In this document: positions 9,105 through 15,364 of the stretch, piece after piece
How the letters are laid out: the number at the start of each line of letters is the position of its first letter
Position numbering within the stretch: position 1 is the first letter of the stretch
Assembly: GCA_039028795.1 (NCBI GenBank)
Contig: JBCCHJ010000011.1
Location: 1-64,000 of the forward strand
Direction: 5' to 3'
Source: Thermohalobaculum sp039028795
GTDB lineage: Bacteria > Pseudomonadota > Alphaproteobacteria > Rhodobacterales > Rhodobacteraceae
DNA: 64,000 nucleotides
Translations under genes and position numbers: made by a program
Notes under the pieces: generated by a model
Told to the model about the DNA's origin: nothing
The model's input: the letters and a program-made list of their open reading frames with translations, nothing else
Databases searched by the model: none

Positions 9105-9401
9105 ATGAACCGCAGTTTTGTCATAACTATTGTCGTCATGATCGTTGTCATGATCGGCGGCTACTTCTACTTCACGCCCCAGGCGGTCAACACGACCGGC
9201 ACCGAGTCTACCGAACCCGCCGCTGCTACTGCGACAGTCGAAATTGATGCCATCACCCAGACGGCCATCGATTTTTGCGAAGACCAGGGCGGCACTGTCG
9301 AAACGACCACCGACACCGAAGGCCTTTTGTACCTGTGCGCCACTGCCGATGGCGAAAAGGTCGAGGTTGGGCAGTTCATGGCCGACAACAAGACCGAGTG
9401 A
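9105..9401 (+). CDS. Small membrane-anchored DUF333-like protein
   Basis: 98 residues. Residues 5-23 form one hydrophobic segment that anchors the protein or serves as a signal. A Ser/Thr/Glu-rich linker follows, then a C-terminal module with paired cysteines C58 and C78 in the pattern C..(Q)GG.....GLLYLCATADGEKVEV. This matches the short DUF333 (haemolysin-like) domain found in periplasmic proteins of proteobacteria. It is transcribed away from the demethylase operon. Function unknown; the two cysteines probably form a disulphide in the periplasm. Confidence 0.7.
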   Translation: MNRSFVITIVVMIVVMIGGYFYFTPQAVNTTGTESTEPAAATATVEIDAITQTAIDFCEDQGGTVETTTDTEGLLYLCATADGEKVEVGQFMADNKTE

Positions 9402-9416
9402 CATAGAGCGCATCGG

Positions 9417-10028
9417 TTAACTCACTGCAAGGCGGGCTGCCAGCCCGCCAAAGACAACGGCGCAGACTCGGTTCAATGTCCGGCCTGCGCCGCGAAGGGC
9501 ATTTGCGAAGGACCCGGCCACCACGCCATAGGCGCAGTTGAACGGGATGCTCGCGACAGAAAAGATAATACCCAGAATGGCGATCTGCGCCCAGACCGGG
9601 CCAATCGCGGGGTCCGCGAATTGCGGCAGGAATGCCAGAACGAAGACCGACACTTTCGGGTTCAACAGGTTCGTCAACGCGCCGCGTCGAAAGGCCTGCC
9701 AGCCATCGGACGCACCCTCGGCGTCTGGGTCGGGCGGCGGCGCGCGCCATGTCTGGATCGCCAAATACATCAGATAGGCCGCCCCGGCATAGCGCAGCAG
9801 ATCATAGGCCAGGGCGGAGGTTTGGATCAGTGCTGCCACCCCCAGTACCGCGAAAACCGTATGACTGAGCGATCCTGTCGAGACACCCAGCCCCGCCATC
9901 GCGCCCACGCGCCGTCCGCCCGCAGCCCCTGAAGCGCTAATGAACATCATGTCCGCACCGGGCGTCAGGTAGAGCGCGACCGACGCGGCCAGGAACGTGG
10001 CGAGGGTGATCAGCTCAAACTCGGGCAT
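9417..10028 (-). CDS. LysE/RhtB family amino-acid exporter
   Basis: Inner-membrane protein of 203 residues with family signatures FLAASVALYLTPGADMMFI near the start and LTNLLNPKVSVFVLAFLPQF in the middle, with about six membrane segments. It follows the XRE/cupin regulator by 4 bases on the same strand, so the two are an operon: a regulator and the exporter it probably controls. The last codons (GGLAAR) contain a GC palindrome, GGCGGGC-TGCCA-GCCCGCC on the plus strand, that may double as a hairpin at the 3' end. Substrate not known. Confidence 0.85.
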   Translation of the reverse strand: MPEFELITLATFLAASVALYLTPGADMMFISASGAAGGRRVGAMAGLGVSTGSLSHTVFAVLGVAALIQTSALAYDLLRYAGAAYLMYLAIQTWRAPPPDPDAEGASDGWQAFRRGALTNLLNPKVSVFVLAFLPQFADPAIGPVWAQIAILGIIFSVASIPFNCAYGVVAGSFANALRGAGRTLNRVCAVVFGGLAARLAVS

Positions 10029-10032
10029 CGCG

Positions 10033-10623
10033 TCAATACACCGGCGGGGCGATCACCCAGATCGCCACGCAGTTCTCAGGGCCAGGGTTCTTCCAACGAT
10101 AGGGCTCGCCTGCGAAACGGAAGCTATCGCCCGGCTTCAGGTGAAACCGGCGGGGGCCGATTTCCAATTCCAGCGTGCCAGAGATGATATAGCCCGCCTC
10201 TTCCGTCGGCCGGGTCGCGGCTTCGGCGAGTTCCGCGCCAGGCGCGAATACGGATCGGACGATCTCGAAGGATCCGCCAAGGTCTGGGGAAAGCAGTTGT
10301 TCGACCAGGCCGGCTTCTGATGTGCCTAGGGATCTCCAATTATCGGCGCGCACCACATAGCCACGTTCATCTTCATCAGCCTCGGCCGGGCCGAAGAAAA
10401 GCGACATCGGCTGGTCCAGCGCATCTGCCAACCGGCGTAGATCTCCAATCGTAGGCTCGCGCACCTCGCGCTCGATCTGGGAAAGCCAGCCGACGGACCG
10501 GCCGACCTTCAACGCCAGTTCGGCCAAGGTCAGACCACGTGCCTTGCGCAGTGCGCGTAGATCCTGGCCGACGCCGGGGGCGCGATCCATCCGAGCAACG
10601 ATTTGGTCCAAGCTGGTTCCCAC
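10033..10623 (-). CDS. XRE-family transcriptional regulator with C-terminal cupin domain
   Basis: 196 residues. The N-terminal helix-turn-helix (about residues 20-75) contains LRALRKARGLTLAELALKVG and SVGWLSQIEREVREPTIGDL. A C-terminal cupin (about 120-196) includes EEAGYIISGTLEL and HLKPGDSFRFAGEPYRW, the two cupin motifs. This PuuR/MurR-like layout usually senses a small amine or amino acid. The gene heads an operon with a LysE exporter. Directly before its start lies a strong inverted repeat (10646-10674), which argues for autoregulation. Confidence 0.88.
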   Translation of the reverse strand: MGTSLDQIVARMDRAPGVGQDLRALRKARGLTLAELALKVGRSVGWLSQIEREVREPTIGDLRRLADALDQPMSLFFGPAEADEDERGYVVRADNWRSLGTSEAGLVEQLLSPDLGGSFEIVRSVFAPGAELAEAATRPTEEAGYIISGTLELEIGPRRFHLKPGDSFRFAGEPYRWKNPGPENCVAIWVIAPPVY

Positions 10624-10645
10624 CGAATCGAGAGATTTACGCCAT

Positions 10646-10674
10646 GCGTGAAAAAATGGCCTGATTTTTCACGC
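10646..10674. promoter_or_regulatory. Operator palindrome before the XRE/cupin regulator
   Basis: A perfect 10-bp inverted repeat, GCGTGAAAAA / TTTTTCACGC, with a 9-base spacer ends 23 bases upstream of the regulator's start codon. A third half-site TTTTCACGC follows at about 10689-10697 in the same orientation as the right arm. The arrangement suggests a dimer site plus an extra half-site for cooperative binding. Binding by the adjacent XRE protein is inference from position. Confidence 0.7.
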
Positions 10675-10904
10675 GCGTCCAGCGGTATTTTCACGCAAGC
10701 GGGAACTTCGATATTGAATTGAGGGCGTCAGATGCGGTGGGAGCCAGTCTTCGCGAATTCCGTGATGGTTATCTCCACGGACTAACCAGCACTGGTCAGT
10801 CGCGCTTTTACAACGCTCATCGCGAAGCCCCGGCTGATAGTCGGGACCTTTCAATCATTGCAGGAATGCAAACGTGCCGCCGGTTGCGGCCGTGAGTATA
10901 AGGG

Positions 10905-11363
10905 TTAGAGCTTGTGCGGATTCCCAGCCAGCACCTGATAGACGTAACGCCGATCGCTGCCTGGCAAACCTCGCACATGATCAAAGATCAGACGACCATC
11001 GTCGATCGCTTGGGCAACTACAAAACAACCTTCTTGTCCTTCGGCCCAAAAGTTGTCCCAGGTCCGGCAGTAAAGCCCATCGTCAGAGATGTACCACCGC
11101 CCGGTCGCATGCTGGTCACCGCCGAACCACCAAGATTTGGCGGACATGGTGCCATCGTCGCGGTGATGGCTGGCAAATCGGAACTTAGCCGCACCTTTCC
11201 AGCCCTGGCGATAAAGCGAATTGCCTATCAGATGTTGTTGAAGCTGTGTCGATTGCACTGGTTGCGCGGGTGCTGCCTGTTGCGCACCGGTATGCGGCAT
11301 ACACCCCGTCATTGCCGCCACGATCACCATCACTCCGATGCAAAAGATCCACTTCCCAGTCAT
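10905..11363 (-). CDS. Putative lipoprotein, DUF995-like
   Basis: 152 residues. An N-terminal hydrophobic signal ends in MTGC, a good lipobox, so Cys20 is probably lipidated. After a Gln/Pro/Ala linker the body carries SLYRQGWKGAAKFRF, KSWWFGGDQHATGRWYI and DGLYCRTWDNF. These aromatic/Cys-rich strands resemble the DUF995 beta-sheet proteins of alphaproteobacteria. A GGGGAT ribosome-binding site precedes the ATG. The gene stands alone, flanked by about 280 and 180 non-coding bases. Function unknown. Confidence 0.7.
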   Translation of the reverse strand: MTGKWIFCIGVMVIVAAMTGCMPHTGAQQAAPAQPVQSTQLQQHLIGNSLYRQGWKGAAKFRFASHHRDDGTMSAKSWWFGGDQHATGRWYISDDGLYCRTWDNFWAEGQEGCFVVAQAIDDGRLIFDHVRGLPGSDRRYVYQVLAGNPHKL

Positions 11364-11547
11364 AACGATCCCCTAACTAACCTTTCGGTCACTTGCGGCG
11401 GATTGAGACGATTTCGTGGCAATCCTAAAATCGGGTCACTACGGCCATCGATAAGCAGCAATCCTTTGCGATATCCGAAGGTATTCCTGCGTTTCGACAA
11501 GAGGATTCGCAAAATGCTAAAGTTCCCGGTCCGGGTTGCGGATCAGG

Positions 11548-12372
11548 TCATCGGCGCCAATAGACGCCTGCACCATCAATATCGACAAGCGGCGCCGCAA
11601 CGGAATGGGCCGCTCTAAACTCATCCGTTGCAAGGCGTGCCGGTTCTAGCACGCCATAATCGTCGACGATGACGAACCCGCCTGGGGACACCTTGGGATA
11701 AAGGGCATCCAGGGCGGTCATGGTCGAGGCATAGTAATCGGCGTCCAGTCGCAGCACCGAGATCTGATCAATCGGCGCATCAGGCAAAGTATCTTCAAAC
11801 CATCCCGGCAAAAACTCTATCCGATCATCCAGTAGCCCAAGGCGCCCAAACAACTTGCGGACCCGGTCTTCCGGGATGGCCAGCATCGGATATCGGGTTG
11901 TTCTTAGGTCGATGGTATCTGCCTCGTGGTTTGGCACCGGCAAGCCCTGAAAGCTGTCTGCCAACCAAACCGTCCGGGTGTCGTCGTGGGCATCCAGAAC
12001 GCCCGTCGCGAAGGCCATGGCCCCACCACGCCATACGCCGCATTCGATGATATCGCCGGGAACACGTTCGCGGATCACGGTTTCGACCGCCATATGAAGA
12101 TTATCCATCCGCGCCCGGCCGATCATAGATGCCCCAATCGTCGCGAATTTCAAACGCCCGTCGAAATGCCGCCCGGTGCGGTGACTGTCCGCAATCGCCT
12201 GGATGGTTTCCGGGTGCGCCGCACCGCCGGAGTAGAACTCAGCTGGATCAAAGGGCCGATTGCCATCGGCTACATCGATCAGATAGGTCCGTTCTGCCTC
12301 GGCCTCCAAATAGACGTCATTCAGGATCAGCGCCTTCAGGGTTTCGATGTAGCGGGTCCTAAGATCCGTCAT
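11548..12372 (-). CDS. TylF/MycF family class I methyltransferase
   Basis: 274 residues, related to macrocin O-methyltransferase. The SAM pocket is seen in PGDIIECGVWRGGAMAFA and the acidic ADSFQGLP. VLRLDADYYASTMTALDALY and GGFVIVDDYG carry the paired aspartates that bind magnesium in this family. Bacterial homologues outside antibiotic clusters methylate sugars or glycolipids. The start overlaps the stop of the VOC gene (ATGA, 12369-12372), so the two are co-translated. It lies 9.4 kb from the glycan cluster, so a direct link to it is only possible, not shown. Confidence 0.85.
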   Translation of the reverse strand: MTDLRTRYIETLKALILNDVYLEAEAERTYLIDVADGNRPFDPAEFYSGGAAHPETIQAIADSHRTGRHFDGRLKFATIGASMIGRARMDNLHMAVETVIRERVPGDIIECGVWRGGAMAFATGVLDAHDDTRTVWLADSFQGLPVPNHEADTIDLRTTRYPMLAIPEDRVRKLFGRLGLLDDRIEFLPGWFEDTLPDAPIDQISVLRLDADYYASTMTALDALYPKVSPGGFVIVDDYGVLEPARLATDEFRAAHSVAAPLVDIDGAGVYWRR

Positions 12373-12758
12373 AAAGTGTTCGAAACCTCGACCAAATTGC
12401 CATCAGGATCACGGAAGTAGATCGAGTTGATCGGACCCAAAGCGCCGGTCCGGGGCGCCGGCCCTTCCTCGATCTCGATCCCCAGGCCAGTCAGGTGCCG
12501 GGCAACCTCATCGACCGGCGTGTCGGTCAGAAGGCAGAAATCCCCGGATCCAGCCATTGCGACCCGGGCCCGCGGCGTGAGTTCTTTGCCGACCTCATGC
12601 AGGTTGATCTTCTGAGTACCAAATGTCAGCGCCGTTCGCTCTTCAGGGCCAAAGACATCGACACCGAACCCCAACGCATCCCTGTAAAAGGCAACGGTTG
12701 CCTGGATCGATGCGACCGTCAGCACGAAATGGTCAATGGTTCGGATCTGCGGGGTCAT
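12369..12758 (-). CDS. VOC-family (glyoxalase/bleomycin resistance) protein
   Basis: 129 residues forming two beta-alpha-beta-beta-beta units. It opens with IRTIDHFVLTVASIQATVAFYRDALGF, where H9 is the first metal ligand. A second half ends YFRDPDGNLVEVSNTL, where the E in LVEVS is the usual last ligand. It is most similar to metal-dependent extradiol-dioxygenase-like proteins of unknown substrate. A GGAGAACCAGAG ribosome-binding site precedes the start, and the gene is coupled to the TylF methyltransferase after it. Confidence 0.8.
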   Translation of the reverse strand: MTPQIRTIDHFVLTVASIQATVAFYRDALGFGVDVFGPEERTALTFGTQKINLHEVGKELTPRARVAMAGSGDFCLLTDTPVDEVARHLTGLGIEIEEGPAPRTGALGPINSIYFRDPDGNLVEVSNTL

Positions 12759-13063
12759 CTCTGGTTCTCCGGTTCAAAAGAGTGTTCGCCAATTTGTCTT
12801 AAATTTTCCGTAAGGCCAACGGCGCGGCCTGGAATGAATTCTGCCTGCCTTCATCGTATGGAAGCACATGGGGCCGGACTGAATTTACGGGCGATATTCT
12901 GTCCACGCGAACATCCAATAATCGCAAATGCGGCCCGATCATTGACGATACGGTCGATTTGGCACAGTTCGTGTCGCGCCCGTGACCTCTCTGCGTCAGA
13001 AATCCGCTTGCAGAGGCCAGGATTCCGACTAGCGTCAGGCTCGACTTTTTGGGAGCACGCGCC
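12759..13063. other. Divergent intergenic region between VOC gene and sox operon
   Basis: 305 bases without a credible gene. The region must hold the promoters of both transcripts. An imperfect inverted repeat (CCTCTctGC ... GCAGAGG) sits at about 12983-13016, roughly 50-80 bases before soxB, a possible regulator site. I see no glycine riboswitch fold here. Confidence 0.5.
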
Positions 13064-14329
13064 ATGGGCCGCTACAACGCGTTCAACGTCTTCTGGCAGG
13101 GATTGACCGGCAACAAAGGCTGGGAACGCGCCTGGCGTGACCCGACGCCAAAGCCGAAATATGACGTCATCGTCATCGGCGGCGGCGGCCATGGCCTGGC
13201 AACGGCCTACTACCTGGCCAAGAACCACGGCATCACCCGGGTCGCCTTGCTGGAAAAAGGCTGGATCGGCGGCGGCAATTCCGGGCGCAACACGACCATT
13301 GTGCGCTCGAACTACATGATGCCCGGCAATTGCGAGTTCTATGAACATTCGCTGAAGCTGTGGGAGAACCTAAGCCACGACCTGAACTACAATGTCATGT
13401 TCAGTCAACGCGCCCACGTTAATCTGTTGTTCTCGCCGGCGCACACAGACGGAGGGCGGCGGCGCTATAACCTGATGCGTCTCAACGGCATCGACGGCGA
13501 ATATTGGAGTCTGAAACGCCTGAAGTCCGAGATCCCGTATCTCAACTATTCCGACGATGCCCGCTTCCCGATTGAAGGGGCCTTCGTCCAACCCCGGGCA
13601 GGCACCGCCCGCCATGACGCTGTGAACTGGGGCTATGCCCGGGCGGCAGACAGGCTGGGCGTCGACATCATCCAGAATTGCGAGGTCACGGACTTCATCC
13701 ACGAAGGCGGTGCTGTCGTCGGCGTAAATACTTCCCGCGGGGAAATCCGGGCAGAAAAGATCGGCATGGCGGTGGCCGGATCATCCTCGCTGCTGGCGCA
13801 CAAAGCAGGGCTGGGGAAGCTGCCGATTGAATCGCACAAGCTGCAGGCCTTCGTGTCTGAACCGCTGAAGCCGCTGATCCACCATGTCATTGTCTACGGC
13901 TATGGCCATGGTCACTATTACATTAGCCAGTCCGACAAAGGCGGCCTGGTCTTCGGCGGCGATATCGACATGTACAACTCGTACGCCCAAAAAGGGAACC
14001 TGCCGATTTATTCCGATGTGATGGGCTGCACGATGAACATCCTGCCGATGGCGGGGCGTATCAAAGTGCTGCGCCAATGGGCCGGCATCATGGACATGTC
14101 CATGGATGGCTCCCCTTTCATCTGCAAGACGGACGTGCCTGGGTTCTTCATCAACGCTGGCTGGTGCTATGGCGGCTTCAAGGCGATCCCGGGATCGGGC
14201 TGGTGCTTTGCACATACAATCGCCAAGGACGAGCCGCACGAGGCGAACCGCCGCCTGACATTGGACCGGTATCGCCAGGGCTACCAGATGGACGAAACCG
14301 GAGGCGGCCCTGTGCCGAAGCATCATTGA
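13064..14329 (+). CDS. soxB: Heterotetrameric sarcosine oxidase, beta subunit
   Basis: 421 residues. It carries the non-covalent FAD and covalent FMN sites of the four-subunit sarcosine oxidase, which oxidises sarcosine to glycine, hydrogen peroxide and methylene-tetrahydrofolate. GGGGHGLATAYYLA at 39-52 is the dinucleotide site, and the histidine in TARHDAV (about H184) is the family's FMN-linking residue. The C-terminal MDGSPFICKTD and GWCYGGFKAIPGSGW are diagnostic. The ATG at 13064 follows GGGAG at 13051-13055; an in-frame TTG at 13049 is less likely. It is the first gene of a six-gene operon. Confidence 0.95.
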   Translation: MGRYNAFNVFWQGLTGNKGWERAWRDPTPKPKYDVIVIGGGGHGLATAYYLAKNHGITRVALLEKGWIGGGNSGRNTTIVRSNYMMPGNCEFYEHSLKLWENLSHDLNYNVMFSQRAHVNLLFSPAHTDGGRRRYNLMRLNGIDGEYWSLKRLKSEIPYLNYSDDARFPIEGAFVQPRAGTARHDAVNWGYARAADRLGVDIIQNCEVTDFIHEGGAVVGVNTSRGEIRAEKIGMAVAGSSSLLAHKAGLGKLPIESHKLQAFVSEPLKPLIHHVIVYGYGHGHYYISQSDKGGLVFGGDIDMYNSYAQKGNLPIYSDVMGCTMNILPMAGRIKVLRQWAGIMDMSMDGSPFICKTDVPGFFINAGWCYGGFKAIPGSGWCFAHTIAKDEPHEANRRLTLDRYRQGYQMDETGGGPVPKHH

Positions 14330-14739
14330 TGGTTCGCGAAGCAATATCGAAAGATCTGCCTCTCGCGGCAGAGTTGATGGGGCAGCTTTGGACAGCGCAT
14401 GGCTTTGACGATCATGATGACAGCTATCGTCGTTCCCGGACGCAGAAGATCATGGAAACCTGCGATTGCTACTTGGTTGGCGACCCCCCGATAGCCTTCG
14501 CCGCTTTGCAGGACATTGGCGACCATATGCTGATCCGGCAGTTCTGCCTGGATGCCTCGCATCGCGGCCAAGGCAAAGGGCGCGCTGTTTTCGAAGCCTT
14601 GAAGAACCATGCCTTCCCCGATAGATCCTCGCGTCTCTTCGCCCACATCGGCAACGCAGCGTCGCGAAAGTTCTGGGAAAAGATGGGCTATTCGGCGTTC
14701 GCCTACGCGATGGAACGTGAGGCGGAGGTCACCAAATGA
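14329..14739 (+). CDS. GNAT-family N-acetyltransferase embedded in sox operon
   Basis: 136 residues with the GNAT fold: N-terminal strand MVREAISKDLPLAAELM, the acetyl-CoA loop LDASHRGQGKGRAVFEAL (R/Q-x-x-G-x-G/A) and the C-terminal IGNAASRKFWEKMGYSAF. The start codon shares one base with the soxB stop (TGATG), and the stop overlaps the next start by four bases (ATGA). This is not a standard sarcosine oxidase gene. Its position inside the operon suggests acetylation of an amine substrate or product, but nothing in the sequence identifies it. Confidence 0.85.
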   Translation: MVREAISKDLPLAAELMGQLWTAHGFDDHDDSYRRSRTQKIMETCDCYLVGDPPIAFAALQDIGDHMLIRQFCLDASHRGQGKGRAVFEALKNHAFPDRSSRLFAHIGNAASRKFWEKMGYSAFAYAMEREAEVTK

Positions 14740-15083
14740 CCCAAAAGTTCAACCTCACCGATTTACCGAACCTGCTGGACAAGCCCGGTAACAGCATGCG
14801 CCGGTTCGGCGGGGACAATGTCATGCTGCAGGTCGCAACCTCGCGCGCAGGTGATGGGTTCGACCCGCACAGCCATCACAACGAACAACTGGTCATGGTG
14901 CTTGAAGGCCGCATGCGCCTAGATATCGGCGACCCGCCCGCGCCTGTCGAACTCGGACCAGGCGATTGCCTGGTTATCCCGCCGCACACGCCCCATGGCG
15001 GAGAAACGCTGGAAGACTGCAAGATCGTCGACGCATTCAGCCCGCCGCGCACGACCGTCCTGGGCGAGGAGGAACCGCAATGA
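14736..15083 (+). CDS. Small cupin-domain protein embedded in sox operon
   Basis: 115-residue single-domain cupin. Motif 1 is seen as GFDPHSHHNEQLVMVLEG (two His, Glu) and motif 2 as GDCLVIPPHTPHGGE, so the metal site looks intact. It overlaps the GNAT gene by four bases and soxD by four bases. Possible roles are a small-molecule sensor, an isomerase or a dioxygenase helper for sarcosine/betaine metabolism; none is demonstrated. Confidence 0.85.
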   Translation: MTQKFNLTDLPNLLDKPGNSMRRFGGDNVMLQVATSRAGDGFDPHSHHNEQLVMVLEGRMRLDIGDPPAPVELGPGDCLVIPPHTPHGGETLEDCKIVDAFSPPRTTVLGEEEPQ

Positions 15084-15364
15084 TCCGCATCAACTGTCCC
15101 TTTTGTGGCGTCCGCGACCAGACAGAGTTCACCTATGAAGGGGATGCGACGGTGGACTATCCACCTTTGGATGCGTCGGAAGAAGAGTGGTTCGATGCCG
15201 TCTTCCTGCGCGACAACCCGCGCGGCGTGCACCGGGAATACTGGCGCCATACTTATGGCTGCGGGGCCCTGCTGGTGGTCACGCGGAACACCCTGACCCA
15301 CGAGATCCTCGACGTCAAACTGGCCCATCCCGGTATGGCCAAGGTTGTGGAGGGCGCATCATGA
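15080..15364 (+). CDS. soxD: Sarcosine oxidase, delta subunit
   Basis: 94-residue zinc-binding subunit. C6 and C9 in CPFCG, with H57 and C61 in WRHTYGCG, form the expected zinc site. The pattern YPPLDASEEEWFDAVFLRDNPRG is typical of SoxD. It overlaps the cupin stop and the soxA start by four bases each (ATGA), so its amount is translationally tied to both. The subunit is structural in the alpha-beta-gamma-delta enzyme. Confidence 0.95.
   Translation: MIRINCPFCGVRDQTEFTYEGDATVDYPPLDASEEEWFDAVFLRDNPRGVHREYWRHTYGCGALLVVTRNTLTHEILDVKLAHPGMAKVVEGAS

Noticed and set aside
9430..9450. Palindrome at the 3' end of the LysE gene as a further mini-repeat copy
   Set aside because: It encodes the conserved GGLAAR end of the exporter, so the palindrome may be a coding coincidence; listed only as a possibility.
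10669..10854. Short minus-strand frame upstream of the XRE regulator
   Set aside because: It overlaps the operator and has no ribosome-binding site or recognisable sequence.
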